Source: an uncultured Clostridia bacterium (GTDB taxonomy: Bacteria > Bacillota > Clostridia > Monoglobales > Monoglobaceae). Taken from it: a DNA stretch of 64,000 bases. The translations under genes and the position numbers were made by a program. Below, piece after piece: positions 15,940 to 23,878 of the stretch. The notes under the pieces are model-generated. The model saw only the letters and a list, made by a program, of their open reading frames with translations. It searched no databases and was not told where the DNA came from. Location of the stretch: the NCBI GenBank assembly GCA_910580105.1, contig CAJTWN010000005.1, positions 45,251-109,250 on the forward strand, written 5' to 3'. Each line of letters starts with the position of its first letter. The stretch's first letter is position 1.

Positions 15940-18540
15940 TTATCCGCGTGTGCGAATTGTTTTTACAATCTGAATCAGCAAGGTGGGCAGAAAGGCAAGG
16001 CCCAGAATAATCAGCGCATGCACACCGCTCATCGGCGCAACACTGAACAACCGTTCAAGAAACGGCACAAACAGTGCCCCGGCCAGTAAAAGTACACCCA
16101 CCAGAAACGCATAAACGGAATACTTATTTCCGGTCAGTTTCAATTTAAAAATATTTTCTTCACCGCGGCAGTTAAATCCATGAAAGAGCCGTGCAAGGGT
16201 TAAGGTGGCAAAAGCCATCGTTGTGGCAAGCCCATTTGAAACGCCCCGCCCCACAAAATATGCACCCATGGTACAAACGCCGATGATAAGACCCTCCAGA
16301 AGTATCTCGCTAAACAAACGCTTGTTGAGAAGGGGTTCCTTCGGATTTCTGGGCGGCACATTGAGCAGCCCCTTGCCCGCAGGTTCCATACCAATTGCAA
16401 TCGCCGGCAGAGAATCGGTCAACAGATTGATAAACAAAAGGTGTACCGGGAGAAAAGGAACCGGCAAACCGGCAATAGATGCAAACAACACTGCCAAAAT
16501 TGCCGCTGTATTCCCTGAAAGCAGAAATTTAATCGCATTTTTGATGTTACGGTATACGCTCCGGCCATTCGCCACCGCCTTGACTATGGTGGCAAAATTG
16601 TCATCTGTCAATATCATACTCGCCGCATCTTTAGAAACTTCGGTACCGGTGATTCCCATAGCAACGCCAATATCTGCGCGTTTAAGCGCCGGTGCATCAT
16701 TGACACCGTCCCCGGTCATCGAGACTATATTTCCCCGTTTCTGCCATGCGGACACAATCCGTATCTTGTGTTCCGGCGAAACTCTGGCATAGACACTGAT
16801 TCTTGGCAGTTTCTCTGCCAGTTCTTCATCGGACATCCGGTCGAGTTCCACACCTTCAACTGCGAGATCGCCCTCTTCGAAAATTCCAATCTTTCTTGCG
16901 ATTGCCGCCGCTGTAATCTTATGGTCACCGGTAATCATCACCGTCTTGATTCCGCCGCGTTTCGCATCGGCAACAGCCTGCATGGATTCTGGCCGGGGCG
17001 GGTCCATCATGGAAATCAATCCGATAAAGGTATAGTCTTTCTCATCTTCCGGCGTAATAACATCCTTGCTATAAGGGCAGTATGCAAAGGCAAGGACACG
17101 AAGACCATGGTCAGAAAACTGATGGTTCATGTCAACAAACTTCTGACGGATTTCATCCGTCATCTCCACCTCTCCCTGCTCTGTCATAACACGGACTGAA
17201 CGTTTTAAAAGAACATCCATTGCCCCTTTGGTAAACAGATAGTTTTCCCCGTCCATACCATGAACCGTACTCATCAGCTTCCGGTCGGAATCAAAAGCCA
17301 GTTCTGCCAGCCGCGGATGGTTCTTCCGATACCAAATCTCGTCTACAGATAACTTTTTCCCCATCTGAACAAGGGCAACCTCCGTAGGATCACCCACCTC
17401 TTTTCCTTCTCCGTCTACCGTTGCATCATTTACCAGCACAGCCGCTTTAACCAGTAAATATTCTGCCCTTCTTGAAAGTTTTACGCTCTCCGCATCAAAC
17501 AGCCGATCATAGGTATACATCTCCTGTACGGTCATCTTGTTCTGGGTAAGGGTTCCCGTCTTGTCCGAACAAATGACCGAAACAGCGCCCAGGCTTTCCA
17601 CCGCCTTAAGCTCTTTCATAATGGCATGTTCCTTGGACATTCTTCGCGTCCCCAAAGCGAGAACAATGGTCACAATGGAAGAAAGAGCTTCCGGGATTGC
17701 GGCAACTGCCAGCGCCACCGCAAACAAAAGTGAATCCAAAAGGGAAACATTCCGCCAGACAGACAGTCCAAAGACCAAAACACAGACCGCCATGATACCA
17801 ATCGCCAGTTTACGGCTGAATTCATCCAGTTTAATCTGCAGCGGCGTCTTGCGCTGGGAAGTTTGATTCAGCAAATTGGCAATCTTACCAATCTCTGTCT
17901 GCATTCCGGTTCCGGTCACCACCGCAACGGCACGGCCGTAAGTTACCAACGAACCGGAATACACCATATTCTTCCGGTCGCCAAGGGGCAGGTTCTCATC
18001 CCTGAGCGCCCCGGATATTTTTTCAACCGCTTCGGATTCGCCAGTGAGAGAACTTTCATTCACTTTCAGGGAATAACTCTCTATCATCCGCGCATCGGCC
18101 ACCACCATGTCACCGGCTTCCAGAATCAAAACATCTCCCGGCACCACATCCATGGATTTGACCATCTGCACCGATCCGTTCCGCATTACCTTCGCTGTTG
18201 GCATGGACAAAACCTTCAAACCCTCCAAAGATTTTTCCGCCTTGAGGTATTGAACGGTTCCCAAAACTGCATTCAGGATGATGACTGCAAAAATTACAAT
18301 TGTACTCTCTACCTCGCCGGTAATCATCGAAACAATCCCCGCCGCAATCAGAATACAAATCAGCAAGTCCTTGAACTGTTCCAAAAACACCATAAAAGCG
18401 CTTTTCTTTTTGCCTTCGGCAAGTTCATTTTTCCCATAGGAAGCGAGCCGTTCCTCTGCTTCTTTGGCAGACAAGCCTTTGGGGTCTGTCTTTAACTCCC
18501 GACAGACTTCTTCGGCTGTCTTTTCATAATAATTGGACAT
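15940..18540 (-). CDS. P-type cation-transporting ATPase, probable Mn2+/Ca2+ exporter
   Basis: An 866-residue P2A-like ATPase with the usual layout: N-terminal actuator region, ten predicted membrane helices and C-terminal helices. Motifs are TGES near residue 170, the phosphorylated DKTGT near 327, KGAMD in the nucleotide domain and MTGDGVNDAP near 615. The M4 ion-site motif reads AIPEALSSIVTI rather than the PEGL usual in SERCA/PMR1-type pumps. A yybP-ykoY aptamer upstream indicates induction by manganese. P-type pumps with this leader, such as YoaB of Lactococcus, are known in relation to Mn2+ tolerance. Export of Mn2+ is therefore the best inference, with Ca2+ the alternative. Confidence 0.92.
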   Translation of the reverse strand: MSNYYEKTAEEVCRELKTDPKGLSAKEAEERLASYGKNELAEGKKKSAFMVFLEQFKDLLICILIAAGIVSMITGEVESTIVIFAVIILNAVLGTVQYLKAEKSLEGLKVLSMPTAKVMRNGSVQMVKSMDVVPGDVLILEAGDMVVADARMIESYSLKVNESSLTGESEAVEKISGALRDENLPLGDRKNMVYSGSLVTYGRAVAVVTGTGMQTEIGKIANLLNQTSQRKTPLQIKLDEFSRKLAIGIMAVCVLVFGLSVWRNVSLLDSLLFAVALAVAAIPEALSSIVTIVLALGTRRMSKEHAIMKELKAVESLGAVSVICSDKTGTLTQNKMTVQEMYTYDRLFDAESVKLSRRAEYLLVKAAVLVNDATVDGEGKEVGDPTEVALVQMGKKLSVDEIWYRKNHPRLAELAFDSDRKLMSTVHGMDGENYLFTKGAMDVLLKRSVRVMTEQGEVEMTDEIRQKFVDMNHQFSDHGLRVLAFAYCPYSKDVITPEDEKDYTFIGLISMMDPPRPESMQAVADAKRGGIKTVMITGDHKITAAAIARKIGIFEEGDLAVEGVELDRMSDEELAEKLPRISVYARVSPEHKIRIVSAWQKRGNIVSMTGDGVNDAPALKRADIGVAMGITGTEVSKDAASMILTDDNFATIVKAVANGRSVYRNIKNAIKFLLSGNTAAILAVLFASIAGLPVPFLPVHLLFINLLTDSLPAIAIGMEPAGKGLLNVPPRNPKEPLLNKRLFSEILLEGLIIGVCTMGAYFVGRGVSNGLATTMAFATLTLARLFHGFNCRGEENIFKLKLTGNKYSVYAFLVGVLLLAGALFVPFLERLFSVAPMSGVHALIILGLAFLPTLLIQIVKTIRTRG

Positions 18541-18610
18541 AGAAAACCTTCCTTTATTCTCTATTTTGAAAATAGTTTACCCGCTCGCAGAAGAAAAAAG
18601 ACCTGTATTA

Positions 18611-18667
18611 AAGAAAAAAAGACTTCCCGTATCATTTTTTACACGAAAAAATGATACGAAAAGTCTC
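18611..18667 (-). terminator. Regulated terminator of the yybP-ykoY riboswitch
   Basis: On the minus strand a long hairpin (gagacttttcgtatcatttt pairing with the matching aaaatgatacgggaagtc) ends in seven T. Its 5' arm includes the conserved GAGAC of the aptamer, so aptamer folding with Mn2+ should compete with terminator formation and switch the gene on. Confidence 0.88.
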
Positions 18668-18745
18668 GTTACCTTCGAGCGGCGTGCGTGCCGGACCGCC
18701 ATGCGGACGTGATGACGACACCACACTTTCAAACTACTCCCAATT
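18660..18745 (-). promoter_or_regulatory. yybP-ykoY manganese riboswitch
   Basis: The minus strand shows the conserved 5' GGGAGTAG (18734-18741), GTCGTCA, CCGGC and the 3' AACGAGAC ending at 18663, in the order and spacing of the Mn2+-sensing aptamer. It lies between a good promoter and the P-type ATPase. Confidence 0.9.
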
Positions 18746-18755
18746 CGTTATACGC

Positions 18756-18784
18756 ATCATACCATATCCACCCATACTTGTCAA
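18756..18784 (-). promoter_or_regulatory. Promoter of the P-type ATPase leader
   Basis: Minus strand consensus TTGACA (18779-18784), 17-bp spacer, TATGAT (18756-18761), about 15 bp before the aptamer. The remaining 18785-18872 shows no other feature. Confidence 0.8.
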
Positions 18785-18872
18785 GATATTCTTTTCCCGG
18801 CAATGTCCAAATGAAAGCATCCTCTCTTTAAGGTCCGCCACCTGAAATTATCTTTTCAATGCAAAGCAGCAC

Positions 18873-19901
18873 CTATTTTACCGTCCATTCAACCGGCAGA
18901 TAATATACACAAACCATCCGCGAACCCAGCTCGTCAACAACGGTATCATGTATGATTTCATCACATTTAACAATACTGCCATCCGCCCCAACAAGTCCAA
19001 TTACTCCACCGCCGCTTTCCGCGTATTGCTGCCAGGAAATTCCTCCGCCAATACTGCCGTTTCCACTGGCATTGAGGGCCTCATGATATTGGTTTTCCAC
19101 AGGAACCACTGCGATTACTTGTCCGCCATCATCTACCAATATGCGCTTGATCGGATCAATCGGATGGATATACCCATTGACCTCATCATAATGATGTCCA
19201 TAGGCATCCATTTCTGCACCTCCGGCAATCAACACGCGCTCACCTTCTTCATAATACGCAGATGGCAGGTATCTGTTCTCCTCTGTGGTTTTCGGCACGG
19301 GAGATAAAAGCACATCAAAGGTTCCATCCGCCCGGTATCTTACAATTTTCAAATCCGCTAACAGCTGAAGCCGTAATCTGTCACGCACGGCGGCTCCATT
19401 ATAATACCACTCCTTATTCACATCAAATTGCCGGATACGTATCAGCGTTCCCAAAGAAACATAGGTGGTGTCACCAATCAGCAGGGTCGGATGGGTGGTG
19501 GTTCGGATTCCGCCGTTATAGTTTACATTTCCCTCTTCCTGATCCAGCGGAAAAACAACATCCGGCTGACCAACCGTCAGAAACGCTGCTGCATGATCTG
19601 CCTTATCCGGCATCGCCGCCAGAACCGGCGACCAGATATAAAGACCAACCACACCATTTTCATAGGTAATCATATCATCCGGTATCCCACAAGCATTCAA
19701 AATTTCCCGAAGAGGAAAATATAATTCCTGATTGTCTTCAAATACCGCATGGGTAAGCTCTACCCTTCTGCCGCCACAAAACACCTCTATAGATCCAGAT
19801 ACCGCATCTCCATTGAATTCGTCAGCAAAAACCGTTCCCGTTCCTATCAGCAGCGCAACACCCATCATGACTGATAACATTCTTTTTTTCCATTGTCTCA
19901 T
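18873..19901 (-). CDS. Secreted protein with copper-amine-oxidase-like domain
   Basis: A 342-residue exported protein. Residues 1-26 are a signal peptide (MRQWKKRMLSVMMGVALLIG, cleavage after VFA). The next ~150 residues resemble the copper amine oxidase N-terminal-like module common in clostridial envelope proteins (hydrophobic strands, YFPLREILNACGI, DTTYVSLGTLIRI). The rest is beta-rich and unrecognised, with glycine runs near GNGSIGGGISW. No catalytic motif is visible. GAGGTG sits eight bases before the ATG, and it has its own promoter. Confidence 0.75.
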   Translation of the reverse strand: MRQWKKRMLSVMMGVALLIGTGTVFADEFNGDAVSGSIEVFCGGRRVELTHAVFEDNQELYFPLREILNACGIPDDMITYENGVVGLYIWSPVLAAMPDKADHAAAFLTVGQPDVVFPLDQEEGNVNYNGGIRTTTHPTLLIGDTTYVSLGTLIRIRQFDVNKEWYYNGAAVRDRLRLQLLADLKIVRYRADGTFDVLLSPVPKTTEENRYLPSAYYEEGERVLIAGGAEMDAYGHHYDEVNGYIHPIDPIKRILVDDGGQVIAVVPVENQYHEALNASGNGSIGGGISWQQYAESGGGVIGLVGADGSIVKCDEIIHDTVVDELGSRMVCVYYLPVEWTVK

Positions 19902-19942
19902 TCGTAAAACACCTCATCTTTTTATTTTACTTGTATATTTTA

Positions 19943-19960
19943 TTAATAATTAATTATTAA
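19943..19960. promoter_or_regulatory. Perfect 18-bp palindrome, candidate operator
   Basis: TTAATAATTAATTATTAA lies between the -10 element of the minus-strand secreted-protein gene and its start codon, about 130 bp from a divergent gene for a ribbon-helix-helix protein. Binding by that protein is possible but unproven. Confidence 0.4.
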
Positions 19961-19967
19961 CACAGAA

Positions 19968-19996
19968 ACAATATCACAAATGCAATAAATTGTCAA
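19968..19996 (-). promoter_or_regulatory. Promoter of the secreted copper-amine-oxidase-like gene
   Basis: Minus strand TTGACA (19991-19996), 17-bp spacer, TATTGT (19968-19973). Confidence 0.7.
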
Positions 19997-20087
19997 ATAT
20001 TTTTTATACGCAAAATTACATTGCAAAAACAAGTTATATTAAAATGTAATTTTTGCATATATAATTTATACGAAAGGGGTGTTAAAT

Positions 20088-20267
20088 ATGTTTCAAGTCC
20101 GAAAAGCGGAAGACTCCGTGAACAGAACCATCCGGTTTCCAAAATCTTTACTTGATAAAATGTCGTCCATTGCTCAAAAAGAAGGCGTATCACTGAACAG
20201 CTTTGTTGTTCAATGCTGCGAATATGCCCTTGAACATCTGCAAGAACCCAAAAAACAATCAGAGTAA
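20088..20267 (+). CDS. Ribbon-helix-helix (Arc-like) protein
   Basis: A 59-residue protein of the Arc/MetJ ribbon-helix-helix type. A short beta strand (SVNRTIRFP) is followed by two helices (KSLLDKMSSIAQKEG, then SLNSFVVQCCEYALEHLQE), the fold that dimerises to insert a strand into the DNA major groove. The ATG at 20088 is preceded by aggggtg; a GTG three codons earlier overlaps that site. It lies alone on the plus strand between minus-strand genes. Its target is unknown; the palindrome at 19943-19960 is a candidate. Confidence 0.75.
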   Translation: MFQVRKAEDSVNRTIRFPKSLLDKMSSIAQKEGVSLNSFVVQCCEYALEHLQEPKKQSE

Positions 20268-20271
20268 AAAA

Positions 20272-20297
20272 ACGGGCAAATCAAGCCCGATTCTTTA
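20272..20297 (+). terminator. Probable terminator of the ribbon-helix-helix gene
   Basis: A cgggc/gcccg hairpin directly after the stop codon is followed by attcttt. The stem is short. Confidence 0.5.
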
Positions 20298-20349
20298 CTC
20301 TGTACAAATTTTTTGTGATAGAATTGTTACTGTGAAAATAAAAAGTTTT

Positions 20350-20604
20350 TTATGTCTCCCAATGATGTTTTTCCATTTCGATTTTGAGCTTTTTCAGGAT
20401 ATAATCATATCCTTTTTCTGTATGCGGCAGCAAACAGCCGGAACAGTCCTTTATTTTCTGTCCGCTCTTTCCTTCCAGTATCCGGTAATTTCCGCCGCAG
20501 TCGGTCAGATACAAGGGGCAAAAACAAAACATGCAATTCATATGTTCTGCGTCATGGCATGGATAATATGGACATGCACGGTTTTCAAAATAACGGTAAC
20601 TCAA
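20350..20604 (-). CDS. Cysteine-rich small domain protein
   Basis: An 84-residue protein matching the Cys-rich small domain family (PF04071 type). Cysteines occur in ACPYYPCH, MNCMFCFCPLY, DCGG and DCSGCLLPH, suggesting metal binding. The family's function is unknown. The chosen start is TTG at 20604, five bases after gaggtg, because family similarity begins at SYRYFENRACPYYPC; a GTG at 20613 is an alternative. It lies downstream of the jag terminator on the same strand and probably has its own weak promoter. Confidence 0.75.
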   Translation of the reverse strand: MSYRYFENRACPYYPCHDAEHMNCMFCFCPLYLTDCGGNYRILEGKSGQKIKDCSGCLLPHTEKGYDYILKKLKIEMEKHHWET

Positions 20605-20633
20605 ACGATTCACCTCTCTTCCAGACAAAAAAT

Positions 20634-20683
20634 CCCTGCATATTGAACAAATACCATTCCGCCTGTTTTGTTCAAATGCAGGG
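20634..20683. terminator. Bidirectional terminator after jag
   Basis: Long hairpin with ccctgcat and ttgaacaaa arms closing on tttgttcaa and atgcaggg, with T tracts on both sides. It ends the rpmH-jag transcript. Confidence 0.75.
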
Positions 20684-20690
20684 TTTTTCT

Positions 20691-21599
20691 CTATTTGGGC
20701 GCAACAACAATTTTACGGTGCGGTTCCTCGCCAACACTGAATGTTTTCACCTTGTCACTGTTTTGCAGAGCCGCATGGATAATCCGGCGTTCATTCGGGG
20801 ACATTGGTTCAAGAGTGACCTCCCGTCTCTCTTTCACTACGCGCTTTTCCAAACTTTTTCCCAAACGGACCAAAGTCTCTGCCCGTTTTTCACGGTATCC
20901 TTCGGTGTCTACGTTGACCTTAATATAGGAATTTTTGGGTTTATTGACATACAAGCTGGTCAAATACTGCACTGCATCCAGCGTATCGCCGCGCTTTCCG
21001 ATCAAAAGTCCCATACGCGAACCGGCAACTGTAACATCGACTGCTTCACCGCCATTTTCAACCTGAACAGCAGCATCTGCAAGTCCCATTTTATGTACCA
21101 ATTCTGTCACGAAATACTGTGCATCTTCCAATGATTTGGGTGTAACTTCCCGTCTTTTCCGGTTTTCAGACTTCACCGCTTCTGTCTCTGCTTCAGCCTG
21201 TGGAACAGATGCGGGCGCCTGCTTTATTTCTTCTTTCTTTACCGGCATTTTTTCTGCTTTCACCGGTTGTTTTGACTCCTGCTTATTTTCAGCTTTCTGC
21301 CCCTTTTTATTTGCGGCATAATCCCGAACCTCCGGTGCAACCTTCGGCGCATAAGGATTCGGGCCAGCCGAAGCATCCTTCCCCATCGCTTTGCGCAGTT
21401 TTGCTTCTTCCTCTTCCGCCTCTTTGGTAATCCACGCAGATATGATAACCTCTCTGCCCAGCAGGAGACCCATCAACCCCTTACCGACTTCACGCTCAAC
21501 TTTATAAGAGAGCTCTTCTACCGGGACTCCAAATTCTTCCGCAGCAAGCTGCAGCGCTTCCTCTTTACTTTTTGCGTTTTTTTCTATTTTTCTTAGCAT
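20691..21599 (-). CDS. khpB: RNA-binding protein Jag / KhpB
   Basis: A 302-residue cytoplasmic RNA-binding protein of the Jag/EloR/KhpB family, linked in Bacillota to cell elongation and sRNA binding. The Jag_N domain occupies residues 1-55 (LSYKVEREVGKGLMGLLLG). A charged low-complexity linker rich in Lys, Gln, Glu and Ala runs from ~60 to 155. The KH domain carries the GxxG loop in GLLIGKRGDTLDAVQYL near residue 200, and the C-terminal R3H domain has PMSPNERRIIHAAL near 270. Its start overlaps the yidC end by 35 bases, so the two are coupled. Confidence 0.95.
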   Translation of the reverse strand: MLRKIEKNAKSKEEALQLAAEEFGVPVEELSYKVEREVGKGLMGLLLGREVIISAWITKEAEEEEAKLRKAMGKDASAGPNPYAPKVAPEVRDYAANKKGQKAENKQESKQPVKAEKMPVKKEEIKQAPASVPQAEAETEAVKSENRKRREVTPKSLEDAQYFVTELVHKMGLADAAVQVENGGEAVDVTVAGSRMGLLIGKRGDTLDAVQYLTSLYVNKPKNSYIKVNVDTEGYREKRAETLVRLGKSLEKRVVKERREVTLEPMSPNERRIIHAALQNSDKVKTFSVGEEPHRKIVVAPK

Positions 21600-22593
21600 T
21601 TATAATTTCCCCTTCAATCTGTTCATCGGTTATTTCAACTTTGATCATTTTCGTCAAAAGCCACTGCTGCAGCATCTGGAAAAGGTTACTCGCTATCCAG
21701 TAAAGGCCGACTGCCGCAGGGAGGGTAAAGGTGATCCAGGCGGAAAAGAACGGCATAATCATCGTCATTGTCTTCATCGGATTGGTCTTTTCATTGCCGT
21801 CTTTATCTTTTTGTACCGGCTGCGGCGGCTGTTGTGTCTGAGAATATTTCACACTGATAAAGGAGGTCAGCCCCGACAAAACCGGTATACTCCACAATGC
21901 AATAATTCCCGGCGTAAGGCCGTCAATTTTACCGATACACAGCTGCAGCAAAGCACCGAGGTTCGGTGTAGCCGAAAGGTCCAACCCCAAAAAGTTGAAG
22001 TCAACAGCTTTTATATTCTTGCCCATCTCGGTGATCCAGTGATTCTGCATGATTTCCGGATACTGGTGGAGAAGTTTTGCCACCTGAATCTCATACATAC
22101 CAAAATTTTTATAATTATTGTCGCCAAGGGCAGTTATCTGTTCCAAATGCAGCTGTCCCAAAAAGTTTTTCAGTGCATCGGGATTTGAAAAACCCCACTC
22201 TTCAATTGCACTAACAATCCGCCAAACTTCGTCGCCGCCAAAACCCATGGTATAAATGATAGGCTTACGAACCACCCAATAAAGCGCCATCAGGATCGGC
22301 AGCTGAATCAAAAGCGGCAGACATCCGCTCATGGGATTTATCTGATACTTTTGATAAATCTTCATTGTTTCCTGATTCAGCTTTTCTTTGTCATTGCCAT
22401 ACTTTTGCTGCACTTCCATCAAAAGCGGCTGAATCTTCGCAGTTTTTAACATTGAACGCTGCTGTTTTACTGTCAGCGGCATCAAAACCAATTTAATAAA
22501 CAAGGTGAACAATAAAATTGCCACACCATAATTTCCAACTAAAATGTAGAAAAAATTTAGCACCCAGCCCAAGGCCAGCATAATATAGGACAC
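21565..22593 (-). CDS. yidC: Membrane protein insertase YidC/OxaA
   Basis: A 342-residue Oxa1-family insertase that integrates membrane proteins with or without SecYEG. It has about five membrane segments, starting at ALGWVLNFFYILVGNYGVAILLF. The cytoplasmic loop has KQQRSMLKTAKIQPLLMEVQ, followed by INPMSGCLPLLIQLPILMALYW, and the C-terminal tail is strongly basic (KKNRKKRKK). No lipobox is visible. The start is GTG at 22593, with gaggaggg seven bases upstream; the longer frame lacks such a site. A long loop (residues ~120-200) separates segments 2 and 3, longer than in Bacillus SpoIIIJ. Confidence 0.95.
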   Translation of the reverse strand: MSYIMLALGWVLNFFYILVGNYGVAILLFTLFIKLVLMPLTVKQQRSMLKTAKIQPLLMEVQQKYGNDKEKLNQETMKIYQKYQINPMSGCLPLLIQLPILMALYWVVRKPIIYTMGFGGDEVWRIVSAIEEWGFSNPDALKNFLGQLHLEQITALGDNNYKNFGMYEIQVAKLLHQYPEIMQNHWITEMGKNIKAVDFNFLGLDLSATPNLGALLQLCIGKIDGLTPGIIALWSIPVLSGLTSFISVKYSQTQQPPQPVQKDKDGNEKTNPMKTMTMIMPFFSAWITFTLPAAVGLYWIASNLFQMLQQWLLTKMIKVEITDEQIEGEIINAKKNRKKRKK

Positions 22594-22658
22594 TTGCGTC
22601 CCTCCTCTTCGGTCTATGTAAATCTGCGCCGCAGCAAAGCGGCGGTTTATCTTCACAG

Positions 22659-22871
22659 TTACGGATAATCAATTCCACCCTTGCCAAAAGGGTTACAGCG
22701 CAAAATTCTCCAGGCGGCTTTTAAAAGACCGCGGCAGACGCCATATTTTTCAATTGCCAAAACCGCATACTGTGAACAAGTCGGATAAAAACGACAGGTC
22801 GGCTTTGTCTTCAACCCAGATATCCGGCGCTGATAAAAACGAATCATTGCAATCAAAAATTTCTTAATCAT
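22659..22871 (-). CDS. yidD: Membrane protein insertion efficiency factor YidD
   Basis: A 70-residue YidD family protein that assists YidC-dependent insertion at the inner face of the membrane. It shows the family signature: amphipathic start (IKKFLIAMIRFYQRRIS), then CRFYPTCSQYAVLAIEKYG with its two cysteines, and RCNPFGKGGIDYP at the end. The ATG at 22871 lies inside the last codons of rnpA, an 8-base overlap that is common for this pair. Confidence 0.95.
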   Translation of the reverse strand: MIKKFLIAMIRFYQRRISGLKTKPTCRFYPTCSQYAVLAIEKYGVCRGLLKAAWRILRCNPFGKGGIDYP

Positions 22872-23205
22872 CCAAAATCCCCACCATTTTACAGGCGGCA
22901 ACGAAATCCTGCTCTAATTTTTCAAATGAGACGGTCACGGTTCTTGTTCTTGCAACAATGACAAGATCCGTGTTCGGTTTAAGCTTCGGCAAATATGTCC
23001 GAACCAGGGCACGCAGCCGCCGTTTTGCACGGTTTCTCTGTACGGCGCCGCCGACCTTTTTCCCTGCGGTGATTCCCAGCCGGAAACCAAATTTCCGGTT
23101 TGGCGCCGCATAAAAAACCAGGCCAGGCCGCACTGCGTTCTTCCCTCGGCGATAAAGCCGCCGAAACTGTGAATTTTGATTGAGGCTTACAAATTTCTCC
23201 ATCAT
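22864..23205 (-). CDS. rnpA: Ribonuclease P protein component
   Basis: A 113-residue basic protein that binds RNase P RNA and helps 5' maturation of tRNAs. It has the RNR signature NRAKRRLRALVR near residue 60 and the N-terminal FVSLNQNSQFRRLYRRGK. Two tandem ATG codons could start it; the first (23205) is used, with a purine-rich ggaagatgggg upstream. It lies between rpmH and yidD, as in most Bacillota. Confidence 0.95.
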   Translation of the reverse strand: MMEKFVSLNQNSQFRRLYRRGKNAVRPGLVFYAAPNRKFGFRLGITAGKKVGGAVQRNRAKRRLRALVRTYLPKLKPNTDLVIVARTRTVTVSFEKLEQDFVAACKMVGILDD

Positions 23206-23273
23206 ACCCCATCTTCCGTTAAAATGTCAGAATAACCAAAAAGACGCACGAAGGCGCCTTTCAGAATATCAAA

Positions 23274-23408
23274 CTAAGCTGACAATTTTTTTCTGCCTTT
23301 GAGTCTTCTTCTGGCCAATACCTTACGGCCGTTTCTGGTGCTCATTCTCTTTCTGAAACCATGCTCTTTTGCTCTGTGTCTCTTCTTCGGCTGATACGTT
23401 CTAAGCAT
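23274..23408 (-). CDS. rpmH: 50S ribosomal protein L34
   Basis: A 44-residue, highly basic ribosomal protein. The translation begins MLRTYQPKKRHRAKEHGFRK and continues with RMSTRNGRKVLARRRLKG, the invariant L34 sequence. The ATG at 23408 is preceded by aaggaggg. It opens the rpmH-rnpA-yidD-yidC-jag operon. Confidence 0.98.
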   Translation of the reverse strand: MLRTYQPKKRHRAKEHGFRKRMSTRNGRKVLARRRLKGRKKLSA

Positions 23409-23469
23409 TGATATCCCTCCTTTTTCTTACGATTATATGAATTTGATTATTTACAAGAAAATCTGTAAT

Positions 23470-23498
23470 ATTTTATCATGGGACCCTCAAATTGTCAA
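23470..23498 (-). promoter_or_regulatory. rpmH operon promoter
   Basis: Minus strand TTGACA (23493-23498), 17-bp spacer, TAAAAT (23470-23475), about 60 bp before rpmH. A second TATAAT closer to the gene lacks a well-spaced -35. Confidence 0.75.
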
Positions 23499-23788
23499 GC
23501 CTCTTTCCAAACATTTTTCCCATTCCACAATTTTTGTTCCTCTTTCACAAAAAGCCGCCCCGAACTTTGGCACTTCTTATCAAGGATACCCATCCATATT
23601 TTCAACGTCCGCAAACCCTTGATTTTCCGTTGTCAGCGACCCCAGCAACATAATTTCTCCACCGTCTGTTCTGTAAAAAAATAAAAAAATTCAGGGTCAA
23701 AATTCAAACATCTTGTTGCAGAAAATTTTTCCACCAACTACATTTGGTATTGACATAATTTTTCTGTCATATCCCTGTAAAATTTCTG

Positions 23789-23817
23789 TTGAATTCTGTC
23801 CGTCTTTCTGCTATGAT
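23789..23817 (+). promoter_or_regulatory. dnaA promoter
   Basis: TTGAAT (23789-23794), 17-bp spacer, TATGAT (23812-23817), with TGC directly before the -10 as an extended element. Confidence 0.75.
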
Positions 23818-23878
23818 ATAAGAAGTGACTTTCAGTAAAATAACACAATAGATTATAGTAACAAGGAGAACGAAGACG

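Larger units (their letters stand above)
23409..23878. other. rpmH-dnaA divergent intergenic region
   Basis: A 470-bp AT-rich region between divergent rpmH and dnaA, where oriC often lies in Bacillota. It contains the two promoters listed separately. I found no TTATCCACA/TGTGGATAA box and only weak partial matches (tttttccac, tttctccac). The functional origin may be elsewhere or use diverged boxes. Confidence 0.6.
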
